From: Gemmatimonadota bacterium
GTDB taxonomy: Bacteria > Gemmatimonadota > Gemmatimonadetes > Longimicrobiales > Gaopeijiaceae
Direction: 5' to 3'
Length of the DNA: 64,000 nucleotides
Assembly (NCBI GenBank): GCA_009838975.1
Contig: VXQO01000113.1
Span: 1-64,000, forward strand
Shown: positions 1 to 10,200 of the stretch, piece after piece
How positions within the stretch are numbered: the first letter of the stretch is position 1
Layout: each line of letters begins with the position of its first letter
Position numbers and translations under genes: made by a program
The notes under the pieces: generated by a model
Database searches by the model: none
Seen by the model: only the letters and a program-made list of their open reading frames with translations
Told to the model about the DNA's origin: nothing

Positions 1-13
1 GCTCCCCGGAGGC

Positions 14-1450
14 CTACCCCGCCCCGGGAGCGGACACGTTGTCACCGATGGGCGATGAGGGCAACTCCTGGCCCTGTGGCTGTGCGTCCTCACGCCTCCC
101 GCCTCCACGCCGCTCCTCGGCCCACCGCTTCTCGAGCCGCCCGAACGTTTCGACGAGTTCGGCGCGCAGTTCCGCGAAACGCCGCCGCAGATCGGGGCGC
201 CCCTGCAGCCGCAGGAAGAGCGAGGTGTCTTCGTGCGCTTCGTGGGCGAGTTCCATCCACCGCAAGCTGACCAGCCCGGACACCGGGGCCAGCACTGCCG
301 CACCGATGGCGACCGGGGTCCCGCCCGCGAGATAGCCCAGGACCACCCACAGGATCCAGGCCGCGGCGACCCCGCCCATGAGCGCCAGCAGCTTGATCGT
401 CGCCGTGACCTCGAGCTCGGGGCGCACGCGCCTGACGACGAAGCCGGGCAGCCGGGTGACGGGCGCCCAGAGCAGGGCGCCGGCGACCGCGAACGGAAAT
501 CCCAGCACCAGCAGGGCCCCCCGCAGCACGACGTACTTGGCGACCGGGAGGAAGCGATAGCGCGGCGGCACGTCCCCCTCCCCCGCCCGGAGCTCCGCGT
601 TGAGGTCGGCGTACCGCTCGACCTTCTCGATCAGGCTGCGGTGCTCGTCCGGGTGCCTGCGGCGGATCCACTCCAGCCCCCTCGCGAAGCGCTGCAGACG
701 GGGGAACCGGCTTCCCAGCCGTTCCCGCTCGCGCCACGGCACCCACTGCGACTCGCGGACGTACAGCTGCTCCGCCACCTCCACCAGCGTCCGGTCGCGG
801 GGCCGGTCGAAGTTCAGCGTCTGGCGCCGGATCCCTCTCTCGATCCGCTCGGTGAGCCTCCGGGCCGCGGCGAAGGGGTCCTCCGCGTACGCCTCCCTCA
901 GGTCCCCGCACCCGAACGCCCGACCGAAGCGCACGGCGACCTCGGTCCTCGCCAGTTCCTTCCGCGAATAGGTGATTCCCACGGGCACGATCGAGAGGCC
1001 GAGCCGCCAGCCCGCGTCCTTCTCAGCCAGCAGCGCGATCCGCGCGGCCCCGGTACGGAACTCGGCGAGCCGGGACTCCGAATGACTCTTCCCCTCCGGA
1101 TAGACCTGGATCGCTTCACCCCCCCGAAGCGCGCCGACCGCGGCCCGAAACATCTCCTCGTTGCGATGTATCGCGTCCGGGTCGTCCTGCCTGCGATAGA
1201 CGGGAATCGCCCCCAGCGCCCGCAACACCGGGCCCAGAAGAAGCCTGTCGAAGAGCGGCGCCCTGCCCAGCGGCCGCGCGATCCGCTCGCTGCAATGAAA
1301 CACCAGCAACGCGTCGACGAGGCTGTTCGGATGGTTGGCCGCCACGATCAGCGGTCCGTCGGGCAGCGGAGGCCCGTGTCGGTCGACCCGGTAGAAGACC
1401 GCGGCCGCGGTGCCGGTCACCCCCGCGATCAGCCTCGGAATCCGATCCAA
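14..1450 (-). CDS. PlsC-type 1-acyl-glycerol-3-phosphate acyltransferase family membrane protein
   Basis: 478 aa ORF; AANHPNSLVDAL matches the acyltransferase HX4D block and VYPEGKSHS the later PEG block; hydrophobic C-terminal segments. Confidence 0.85.
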   Translation of the reverse strand: MDRIPRLIAGVTGTAAAVFYRVDRHGPPLPDGPLIVAANHPNSLVDALLVFHCSERIARPLGRAPLFDRLLLGPVLRALGAIPVYRRQDDPDAIHRNEEMFRAAVGALRGGEAIQVYPEGKSHSESRLAEFRTGAARIALLAEKDAGWRLGLSIVPVGITYSRKELARTEVAVRFGRAFGCGDLREAYAEDPFAAARRLTERIERGIRRQTLNFDRPRDRTLVEVAEQLYVRESQWVPWRERERLGSRFPRLQRFARGLEWIRRRHPDEHRSLIEKVERYADLNAELRAGEGDVPPRYRFLPVAKYVVLRGALLVLGFPFAVAGALLWAPVTRLPGFVVRRVRPELEVTATIKLLALMGGVAAAWILWVVLGYLAGGTPVAIGAAVLAPVSGLVSLRWMELAHEAHEDTSLFLRLQGRPDLRRRFAELRAELVETFGRLEKRWAEERRGGGRREDAQPQGQELPSSPIGDNVSAPGAG

Positions 1451-1571
1451 CTGTCGCCTCCGTTCATGGTTTCGGGGCCGCCCCCCTTAGTCCCGGCGCG
1501 CCATTGTCGCTATCTTGGCTCCCTTGACCGCAATTCGCCACATGAAATGATATGAAAAGGCGAGAGCGCCC

Positions 1572-2573
1572 ATGACCGTCACCGCCCCCGCATCGGCCCG
1601 ACCGGCCCGCAGGGCACCCACTTCGAGCCTGCGCAATCCGGGCGTGCCCCTGGACCTGGACGGCGTGCGCCGGGTGCGCGTCAACCGCGCGGCGGCGGAC
1701 CACCGCGCGGCCACCCTGACCACGCGCCGGTCGGTCAAGCGCGAGTGGCAGGCCGGCTGGCTGCTGCGCGCGGTCACCCTGATCGACCTCACCACCCTGG
1801 CCGGCGACGACACCCCCGGGCGGGTGCGGCGGCTGTGCGGAAAGGCGAGACGGCCGGTGCGGCACGACATCCTGGGCGCGCTCGGGGTCCCGGCGCCCGA
1901 AGTGACTGTCGCGGCCGCGTGCGTCTACCACGGCCTCGTCCCGGCGGCCCGCGCCGCGCTGAACGGGTCCGGCATCCCCGTCGCCGTCGTCTCGACCGGC
2001 TTTCCGGCGGGACTCTCCCCCTTCGCCACCCGGCTCCGCGAGATCGAGGAATCGGTCGCGGCCGGCGCCGAGGAGGTCGACGTCGTGATCACGCGCGGGC
2101 TGGCCCTGCGGGGCGACTGGGAGCGGCTCTACGATGAGGTGGCGGCCTTCCGTGACGCGTGCGGCGACGCCCACATCAAGGTCATCCTGGGGACCGGAGA
2201 ACTCGGCACGCTCGCCAACGTCGCGCGCGCGGCCACCGTCGCCATGATGGCCGGGGCCGACTTTGTGAAGACCTCGACGGGCAAGGAGAAGGTGAACGCG
2301 ACGCTGCCCGTCGGGCTCGCCATGGCGCGCGCCGTGCGCGACTACTTCCGGGCGACCGGGGTGCGGGTCGGCCTCAAGGCCGCAGGCGGCATCGGCACGG
2401 CGAAGGACGCGCTGGCCTGGATGATCCTGCTCAAGGAGGAGCTCGGCGACGCGTGGCTCGACCCGAGCCTCTTCCGGATCGGCGCCAGTTCGCTCCTGGC
2501 GGACATCGAGCGCCAGCTCGAGCACCACGCCACCGGGCGCTATTCGGCCTTCCACCGCCATCCCGTGGGTTGA
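1572..2573 (+). CDS. deoC: deoxyribose-phosphate aldolase
   Basis: ADFVKTSTGKEKVNATL Schiff-base lysine motif and VGLKAAGGIGT; long DERA-like form (333 aa). Confidence 0.93.
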   Translation: MTVTAPASARPARRAPTSSLRNPGVPLDLDGVRRVRVNRAAADHRAATLTTRRSVKREWQAGWLLRAVTLIDLTTLAGDDTPGRVRRLCGKARRPVRHDILGALGVPAPEVTVAAACVYHGLVPAARAALNGSGIPVAVVSTGFPAGLSPFATRLREIEESVAAGAEEVDVVITRGLALRGDWERLYDEVAAFRDACGDAHIKVILGTGELGTLANVARAATVAMMAGADFVKTSTGKEKVNATLPVGLAMARAVRDYFRATGVRVGLKAAGGIGTAKDALAWMILLKEELGDAWLDPSLFRIGASSLLADIERQLEHHATGRYSAFHRHPVG

Positions 2574-2577
2574 ATCC

Positions 2578-5016
2578 TTGAGCAGCGTCCGCAACGCCTT
2601 CGTCCGGCCCGACTACGGCCCCGCCCCGGAGAGCCGCGCCATCGCGGACGAGTGGCTTCGCGGCGGCGAGCGCGCCTTCGGCCACTACGTCGCGGGAAGC
2701 TGGGCCGACGGTGAGGGCGCAGTCCACCGGACCCGCTGCCCGGCCGACGGGCGGCCGCTTGCGAGCTTCCGCCAGGGCACCGACGACGACGTCGACCGCG
2801 CGGTCGCCGCGGCCCACGCCGCGCTGCCCGGGTGGCAGGAGATCGGCGGTCACGCCCGCGCGCGCCACCTGTACCGCCTCGCCCGCCAGATCCAGAAGCG
2901 CTCCCGCCTGTTCGCGGTCGTCGAGTCGCTGGACAACGGCAAGGCCATCCGCGAGGCGCGCGATCTCGACATCCCGCTGGCGGCGCGGCACTTCTACCAT
3001 CACGCCGGCTGGGCGCAGGTGATCGACGACGAGTTCCCCGGCTGCGAGCCCGTGGGCGTCGTGGGCCAGATCATCCCGTGGAACTTCCCCCTCCTCATGC
3101 TGGCCTGGAAGGTCGCGCCCGCCCTGGCCGCCGGGAACACGGTGGTCCTCAAGCCCGCCGAGTACACGCCGCTCTCGGCGCTGCTCTTCGCCGAGGTGGC
3201 CGACGAGACCGGACTCCCCCCCGGGGTGCTGAACATCGTCACCGGGGACGGCGCCACCGGAGCCGCGCTCGTTCGCCACCCCGATGTCGCCAAGATCGCC
3301 TTTACCGGGTCCACCGAAGTGGGGCGCGAGATCCGCCGCGCCACCGCCGGAACCGGCAAGCACCTGTCGCTGGAACTCGGGGGCAAGTCCCCGTTCGTCG
3401 TCTTCGAGACGGCCGACCTCGACGCCGCCGTCGAGGGCGTGGTGGACGGCGTCTGGCTCAACCAGGGACAGGTCTGCTGTGCCGGGTCCCGCCTGCTGGT
3501 GCAGGAGAGCGTCGAGGACGAGTTGCTCGACCGCCTGCGCGCCCGCATGGAGCGGATCCGGGTCGGCCATCCGCTCGACAAGTCGATCGACATGGGGGCC
3601 ATCGTCGACGGCAGCCAGATGGACCGGATCCAGGGCTTCCTCACGGCCGGCGAAGACGACGGGGCGGTCATCTGGCAACCGTCCCGCGCGGTTCCGCAAG
3701 AGGGCTTCTTCCTCCCTCCGACCCTCTGCACCGGGGCGCCGGCCTCCAGTCCCATCGTCACCGACGAGATCTTCGGCCCGGTCCTCGTGAGCCTCACCTT
3801 CCGCACGCCCGCCGAGGCGGTGGCGCTCGCCAACGACACGCGCTACGGCCTGGCCGCGAGCATCTGGACCGAAGACCTGAGCCTGGCGCTGGACGTGGCG
3901 CCCGCGATCAAGGCCGGGACGGTATGGGTCAACTGCACCAACCGCTTCGACGCGGCCTCCGGGTTCGGCGGCTACCGCGAGTCGGGATTCGGGCGCGAGG
4001 GCGGGCGCGAGGGGATGTGGGAATACCTCAAGCCCGCGGCTTCCGCGGCGGGTGCCTCCGTGCCCGCCGCCTCCAATCCCGTCCCCGCTGGCGGCGGCAG
4101 CGGCGACAACGCCGGTAGCGGCAGCCGCGATGCCGACAGCGCCAGCTCCCACAGCTCTCCCCGCGACCGCATCGACCGCACGCGCAAGCTGTGGATCGGC
4201 GGCAGGCAGATGCGGCCCGACGGCGGTTATTCGCTTACCGTGCGCGACGCGTCGGGCGCCGCGCTCGCCGAGGTTCCCCGCGGCAACCGCAAGGATGTCC
4301 GCAACGCGGTCGAGGCCGCGGCCGGGGTGCGGGGGTCCTGGGCCGCCACCACCGCGTACCTACGGAGCCAGATCCTGTACTTCGTGGCGGAAAACCTCGC
4401 CGTGCGCGCCGACGAATTCGCCGCGGCGCTCCGACGCGCGACGGGTGCGGCGCCGGCGGCCGCGGGCGCCGAGGTGGACGCTGCGGTCCGGGCCGCCTTC
4501 ACCTTCGCCGCATGGGCGGACAAGCACGACGGCAGCGTGCACTCCACGCCGTTTCGGAACGTCACCTTCGCCATGAACGAGCCTGTGGGCACGGTGGCGA
4601 TCCGATGCGGTGACGCGGCACCGCTCGCGGGCGCGCTCGGCGCGATCGTCGCCGCTCTCTCCCAAGGCAACGTGGCGGTGGTCGTCGCATCCGAGCGCTT
4701 CCCCATCCCCGCCCTCGACCTGGTGCAGGTCCTCGAGACCTCCGACATTCCCCCCGGGACGGTCAACATCCTCTCGGGGCGCCACGGCGAAGTCTGCCCC
4801 ACACTGGCGGCCCACGACGACGTGGATCAGCTCTGGGACTTCGTCGCGGACGGGCTCTCGGGCGAAGCCGAGCGCCTCTCGGCGGGCAACCTCAAGCGCG
4901 TGTGGGTCGACCGCGAGGGCGCGATCGACTGGTGCTCGCCGACGGCGCACGCCAGCGAAACGCTGCTGCGCAAGGCGACACGGGTGAAGAATATCTGGGT
5001 GCCCTACGGAGTGTAG
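2578..5016 (+). CDS. tandem-domain aldehyde dehydrogenase (ALDH16-like): active N-terminal ALDH plus degenerate C-terminal ALDH domain
   Basis: N-half has IPWNFPLLM, FTGSTEVGR, LELGGKSP and GQVCCAGSR; low-complexity linker then a second ALDH-like half without the catalytic Cys block; probable TTG start 5 nt after deoC stop. Confidence 0.88.
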   Translation: MSSVRNAFVRPDYGPAPESRAIADEWLRGGERAFGHYVAGSWADGEGAVHRTRCPADGRPLASFRQGTDDDVDRAVAAAHAALPGWQEIGGHARARHLYRLARQIQKRSRLFAVVESLDNGKAIREARDLDIPLAARHFYHHAGWAQVIDDEFPGCEPVGVVGQIIPWNFPLLMLAWKVAPALAAGNTVVLKPAEYTPLSALLFAEVADETGLPPGVLNIVTGDGATGAALVRHPDVAKIAFTGSTEVGREIRRATAGTGKHLSLELGGKSPFVVFETADLDAAVEGVVDGVWLNQGQVCCAGSRLLVQESVEDELLDRLRARMERIRVGHPLDKSIDMGAIVDGSQMDRIQGFLTAGEDDGAVIWQPSRAVPQEGFFLPPTLCTGAPASSPIVTDEIFGPVLVSLTFRTPAEAVALANDTRYGLAASIWTEDLSLALDVAPAIKAGTVWVNCTNRFDAASGFGGYRESGFGREGGREGMWEYLKPAASAAGASVPAASNPVPAGGGSGDNAGSGSRDADSASSHSSPRDRIDRTRKLWIGGRQMRPDGGYSLTVRDASGAALAEVPRGNRKDVRNAVEAAAGVRGSWAATTAYLRSQILYFVAENLAVRADEFAAALRRATGAAPAAAGAEVDAAVRAAFTFAAWADKHDGSVHSTPFRNVTFAMNEPVGTVAIRCGDAAPLAGALGAIVAALSQGNVAVVVASERFPIPALDLVQVLETSDIPPGTVNILSGRHGEVCPTLAAHDDVDQLWDFVADGLSGEAERLSAGNLKRVWVDREGAIDWCSPTAHASETLLRKATRVKNIWVPYGV

Positions 5017-5020
5017 CGAA

Positions 5021-5077
5021 CGGCGGCCCCGGCGGGGGACGGCAGGATTCCCCGTCCCGCCCCGGCCGGGACCGCCG
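5021..5077. terminator. bidirectional hairpin between convergent genes
   Basis: cggcggccccggcgggggacgg...ccgtcccgccccggccgggaccgccg near-complementary arms between the ALDH stop and the metY stop. Confidence 0.6.
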
Positions 5078-5085
5078 CGAACTCG

Positions 5086-6375
5086 TCAGACCGCGTCCAG
5101 CGCCCGATCCAGATCGCCGATGATGTCCTCGATGTTCTCGATGCCGACCGACAGCCGGATCATCTCGGGCCGCACGCCGACGCTGCGCTGCTCCTCTTCA
5201 TTGAGCTGGCGGTGCGTGGTGGACGCCGGGTGGCAGGCCAGCGACCTCGCGTCCCCGATGTTGACCAGCCGCTTGAACAGCTCCAGCGCGTCGTAGAAGC
5301 GCACGCCGTCGTCGAACCCTCCGGCGAGTCCGAAGGTGAGGATTCCCGAAGCGCGGCCGTCGAGGTACCTGACCGCGAGGTCGTGGTAGCGGTCCCCCGG
5401 CAGTCCCGCGTAGTTCACCCACGCGACCCTGGGATGGCTCTGCAGATGCCTCGCCACCGCCAGCGCATTGTCGCAGTGGCGCTCCATGCGGAGGTTCAGG
5501 GTTTCGAGCCCCTGCAGGATCAGGAAGGCGTTGAAGGGCGAAATCGCCGCCCCTGTGTTGCGGAGCGGCACGGTGCGGGCCCGCCCTATGTAGGCCGCGG
5601 GCCCCAGCGCCTCGGTGTAGACCACGCCATGATAGCTGGGCTCGGGCGTCGAGAAGACCGGGTAGCGCGCGGCGTGCTCGGCCCAGGCGAATTTCCCCGA
5701 ATCCACGATCGCGCCGCCGAGCGAGTTGCCGTGACCGCCCAGGTACTTGGTCAGCGAATGGACCACGATGTCGAAGCCGTGCTCGATCGGCTTCAGAAGC
5801 GCGGGCGTGGCAACCGTGTTGTCGACGATCGTGGCGATCCCGTGGGCGCGCGCCAGGTCGGAGACGGCCTCCAGGTCGACGATATTGCCCGCCGGGTTGC
5901 CGATGCTCTCGCAGAAGATCGCCTTGGTCCGTCCGTCGACCAGCCTGGCGAGGTCCTCCGGCGAGTCGCCGGCCGCGAAGCGAACCTCGATGCCCATTCC
6001 GGGAAGCGTGTGGGCGAAGAGGGTGTAGGTGCCGCCGTAGAGCTGCGGCACGGTGACGATGTTGTCGCCCACGGCCGCCAGGTTCAGGATGGAGTAGGTT
6101 ACTGCCGCGCTGCCCGCCGAAAGCGCCAGGGCGGCGACTCCCCCCTCCAGTCCCGCGACGCGCTCCTCCAGCACGGCCTGCGTCGGGTTCATGATGCGGG
6201 TGTAGATGTTGCCCGGCACGGCAAGATTGAACAGGTCCGCCCCGTGCTGGGCGTCGTCGAACTGGTACGCTACGGTCTGATATACCGGAACCGCGACGGC
6301 ATGTGTCGCCGGGTCCGACTTGAATCCGCCGTGAATGGCTATGGTCTCGTCTCTCATGGTCTCGTTGGTCCTCAT
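5086..6375 (-). CDS. metY: O-acetylhomoserine sulfhydrylase / aminocarboxypropyltransferase
   Basis: Cys/Met metabolism PLP enzyme; TIAIHGG start, VHSLTKYLGGHGNSLGG PLP-lysine region; start could also be at 6357. Confidence 0.88.
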   Translation of the reverse strand: MRTNETMRDETIAIHGGFKSDPATHAVAVPVYQTVAYQFDDAQHGADLFNLAVPGNIYTRIMNPTQAVLEERVAGLEGGVAALALSAGSAAVTYSILNLAAVGDNIVTVPQLYGGTYTLFAHTLPGMGIEVRFAAGDSPEDLARLVDGRTKAIFCESIGNPAGNIVDLEAVSDLARAHGIATIVDNTVATPALLKPIEHGFDIVVHSLTKYLGGHGNSLGGAIVDSGKFAWAEHAARYPVFSTPEPSYHGVVYTEALGPAAYIGRARTVPLRNTGAAISPFNAFLILQGLETLNLRMERHCDNALAVARHLQSHPRVAWVNYAGLPGDRYHDLAVRYLDGRASGILTFGLAGGFDDGVRFYDALELFKRLVNIGDARSLACHPASTTHRQLNEEEQRSVGVRPEMIRLSVGIENIEDIIGDLDRALDAV

Positions 6376-6538
6376 GTGGTGATTGCGTGGATTGGTGGAA
6401 CAGCGCACGATCGCCGCACAGTTGCGACACGCGTGCCGATGCAGCGAATGTGCGAGGCGGGGCTCGACCGAGCCCGGAGAACGCCTGGATCCTGAATGCC
6501 GACAGCCCGGGTTTGGCTGTTGGTCTTGCCCTACTCTC

Positions 6539-6578
6539 GTGTAATGGCTGCTTTACACTATGTCACGTTGCCATTACA
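6539..6578. promoter_or_regulatory. overlapping dyads in metY leader (operator or alternative hairpins)
   Basis: TGTAATGG(6540-6547)/CCATTACA(6571-6578) perfect 8 bp dyad overlapping GTGTAA(6539-6544)/TTACAC(6553-6558). Confidence 0.4.
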
Positions 6579-6798
6579 TCGACATCGCCCCGGGAGCCTG
6601 TTTCGCCCTGGACATCGGGCTGCAGGGTGTAAGGCTGCAAGGCATAGGGCCGCTGGCGATCTGACCGGTTGGCTGGACAATTCGGGAAGTCCGCTGGTAG
6701 GGGGTTCTGGAACCGGAAGGCAGGGATGCTAGCGGAAACGGCACACCGGGTCAAGCTCGAATCATGGCGATGCCGAAGTGGCGGTCGACCCGGACGTT

Positions 6799-7188
6799 CT
6801 ATCGGCGCAGCAACGACCGGTAGACCGGGTTCATGATCTGCAGGTAGACCGTCTCACCGGGGCCGACCGACACCCGGTTGGTGGTGTAGCGATCGCCCGC
6901 CAGGATGTCGATCCGGATGCGCAGGTCGTCCACGGTGGGCCAGTTCAGCGTGAAGGACTCGCGCCCGTTGCCGGGCACCACGCCCAGGCGCCTCTCGGTC
7001 CGGGCCACGGCCCGCACCGTCGCCTCGTTGAAGTTGTTGTTCTCGACGTTGATCCGGATGCTCTGGGAGCTCGCGGACCTCGGGTCGAAGGGATTGGTCA
7101 CTTCCCTGGAGCCGGTGCAGCCCGTCACGAGCGCCAGGACAATCGCCGTCGCCGCGAATCGAAACCAGCTTGTTGCACGGCGCTTCAT
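6799..7188 (-). CDS. small lipoprotein, unknown function
   Basis: MKRRATSWFRFAATAIVLALVTGC lipobox signal peptide. Confidence 0.7.
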   Translation of the reverse strand: MKRRATSWFRFAATAIVLALVTGCTGSREVTNPFDPRSASSQSIRINVENNNFNEATVRAVARTERRLGVVPGNGRESFTLNWPTVDDLRIRIDILAGDRYTTNRVSVGPGETVYLQIMNPVYRSLLRR

Positions 7189-7287
7189 AACACTCCTCCT
7201 TCGGCGGACGGTCCTGCGCCCGCGTTGTGGCCGCGGATGGCGAACCCCCCGCCGCCGTCCGAGCGGCGAGGGGCCCTCCGTCCGCCG

Positions 7288-10200
7288 CTAGCTTACGAGT
7301 CGGCGATCCTCGATCGGTTCAAGTCCCTCGCGGATGAGGATTTCGTTGAGCCGTCCGAGATCCCTCCTGATCACGATGTCCATCTCGGCCATCTGCTCGT
7401 CCAGCAGGGCCGAGAGGTGCTCGAAGACCTCGTACGACTGATCGGTCGGCCGGTTCTCTGACCCCTCGACCACGCCCAGCAGCGCGGCGAGCTTGTTGTT
7501 CAGCTTGATCGGGTAGTTCAGCGGATCCTGGTTGCTCTGGTTCTGGACCTGGTAGATCTCGGCTTCCACCACCCCCAGGTTCTCTTCGACGATCGCGGCC
7601 TGCGACTCGACCTCGCCATCGTCGGTCTGCTCGATCCGGTCCTCGATCTGGCTGTTGATGTCCCGCACCTTGATCACGGCCTCGTTCGCCTCCGAGACGC
7701 GGTCGCGGATCTGGATCGCCAGTTCGAAGCGCTCGCGCAGGTCGGCCACCGTCACGCCGGCGAGGTTGGGGTTGATCTGGATGTCGAAGTCGCGCGTCTG
7801 CGGGGAGCCGCCGTCGACCGTCATCCGCACCGTGTAGGTTCCCGGAACCGCGGTGGGACCCATGGGCCGCGCCGCCCACATGATCCGTCCGTCGAAATCC
7901 GTCCACGCCGGGTACCGCATGTCCCAGCGCAACGAGTGGGCCCCCTGCGCGACCGACGGGCCCCCTCCTCCTCCACCCCCGAAGAATGCCGCGAAGGGAT
8001 TCTCCTCCTCTTCCTCCTCCTCGTCGCCCGCGACGGCCTCCCAGCTGCGGATCACGTCGCCGGCTCCGTCCATGACCTCGAAGGTCACGCTCTCGGCGTC
8101 CTCGGCCAGGTAATATTGGAACTGCGCGCCCTGGTCGACACCCCGAACCGGGTCGATGGGCTCGAAGAGCCACGCTCCGGCGGCGGCGACCTCGTCGGTC
8201 ATCTGCCGCAGCGGGCCGATGTTCTCGAGCACCCAGAAGGAGCGGCCGTGCGTCGCGATGACCACGTCGTTCTCCTCGACCACGAGGTCGGAGATCTGCA
8301 ACACGGGCAGGTTGAGCGACAGAGGCTGCCATTGTGCGCCGTCGTCGAACGAGACGTACACGGTGCGCTCCGAGGCGGCGAAGAGGAGCCCGGGGCGCGC
8401 CGGATCCTCGCGGGTGGCGCGGATGAAGTCGTCCCCGGGGATCCCGTCGACGATCTTCGTCCAGGACTGCCCGTAGTCGTCGGTCTTCCAGATGTAGGGG
8501 GCACGATCGTCGTCCACGAGGTAGCGGATGCCCGACACATACGCCTTGCCTCGCGTCGTCGGGGACGCCTCGATGGTGTTGATGCGCACGAAGTCGGGAG
8601 CGTCGGGCGGTGTGACGTCCGTCCAGTTGAGGCCGCCGTCGCGGGTAACGTGCACGAGGCCGTCATCCGAGCCCGCCCAGATCACCTCCGCGTCATGGTA
8701 GGAAGGGGCGATCGCGAAGACGGTGCCGTACGTCTCCACGCCCGTCTGGTCCCTGGTGATCGGGCCGCCGGAGGGTCCCATCGTCATCGGGTCGGCGCGG
8801 GTCAGGTCCGGGCTGAGCTGCTCCCAGCTCTGTCCCTCGTTCGTGGTCTTCCACACCTTCTGCGTGCCGGTGTACAGCACATTGGGGTCGTGGTGCGAGA
8901 AGACGATCGGGAACGTCCATTGCACCCGCTCGATCAGGTCCTCCGACGACTGCCCCATGGGGTTCTCGGGCCAGACATTGACCGCACGGGTCGCACCCGT
9001 CTTCATGTCGAAGCGGGACAGCGCACCGCCGTAGCAGCCCGCGTAGAAGACGTCGAGGTCGATCGGGTTGGGGGCCACGTAGCCGCTCTCGCAGCCGCCG
9101 ACCGCGTAGTACCAGGCACGGTTTCCGGGGCCGCGGGCCGACATCTGGTTCCACCCGCGCACCGGAATGCACGCGGTCGAGTTGTCCTGCTGCCCGCCGC
9201 AGATGTGGTAGGGCGTGTGCTCGGTGGTGATCACACGGTAGAACTGGGCGGTGGAATAGTCCTGGTCGGTCCACGATTCGCCGCCATTCATGGTGACGTT
9301 GGCGCCGCCGTCGTTGGCGTTGATCATCCGGTCCGAGTCGCTCGGCGCGATCCACAGGTCGTGGTTGTCCCCGTGGGGCACCGGGATGCCGCGCGGGAAG
9401 GTCTCGCCGCCGTCCCGCGACCGGTAGAGTCCCGTGTTCAGGGCGTACATCACGTCCTCGTCGTTGGGATCGGCGTAGATGCGCGTGTAGTAGAAGGCGC
9501 GCTGCCGCAGCTTGCGCTCCTCGTTCACCCGCTCCCAGCTCGCAGCCGCGTCGTCGGAGCGCCACACGCCGCCGTCCGGCTCGTGCTCGACCAGCACCCA
9601 CACACGGTTCGGGTTCGCCGGCGATACGGCCACCCCGATCTTCCCCACCGGTCCCTCCGAGAGGCCGATATTGGCGGTGATCTCGGCCCAATTCTCCCCG
9701 CCGTCCGTGGATTTGTAGAGACCGCTGTCCTCGCCCCCGGAAGACATCCCCCAGGATCGGCGCCATGCCTCCCAGATCGCGGCGTAGATGACATCGGGGT
9801 TCGTGACGTCCACGCTGATGTCCACGCCCCCCGCCCTGTCGCTCTTGTAGAGCACATTCCGCCAGGTCGCGCCGCCGTCGGTGGTCTTGAAGATGCCGCG
9901 TTCGGCGTTGTCGGCGGAGTGCTTCCCGAAGGCAGCCACCCAGGCGATGTCGCAGTTTTCGGGGTGGATGCGGATGCGCGCGATGTTCTGTGTTTCGGTC
10001 AGCCCGATGTGCTCCCAGGTCTCGCCCGCGTCGGTGGACTTGTAGGCCCCGTCACCCTGCTGGATATTGCCGCGGATCTGCGTCTCGCCGGTCCCCATGT
10101 AGACGATGTCGGGGTTGCTCTCGCAGACCTGCACCGCGCCGATCGACGCGCTGTTCATCTGGCCGTCGGTGACCGGGTCCCAGTTGAGCCCGCCGTCTGT

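Noticed and set aside
1524-1556. Candidate -35/-10 promoter (TTGACC...TGATAT) for deoC
   Set aside because: -10 match is weak and promoter consensus for this lineage is unknown; not reliable enough to list.
2431-4152. 573-aa minus ORF over deoC/ALDH
   Set aside because: Antisense artefact; real ALDH motifs are on the plus strand.
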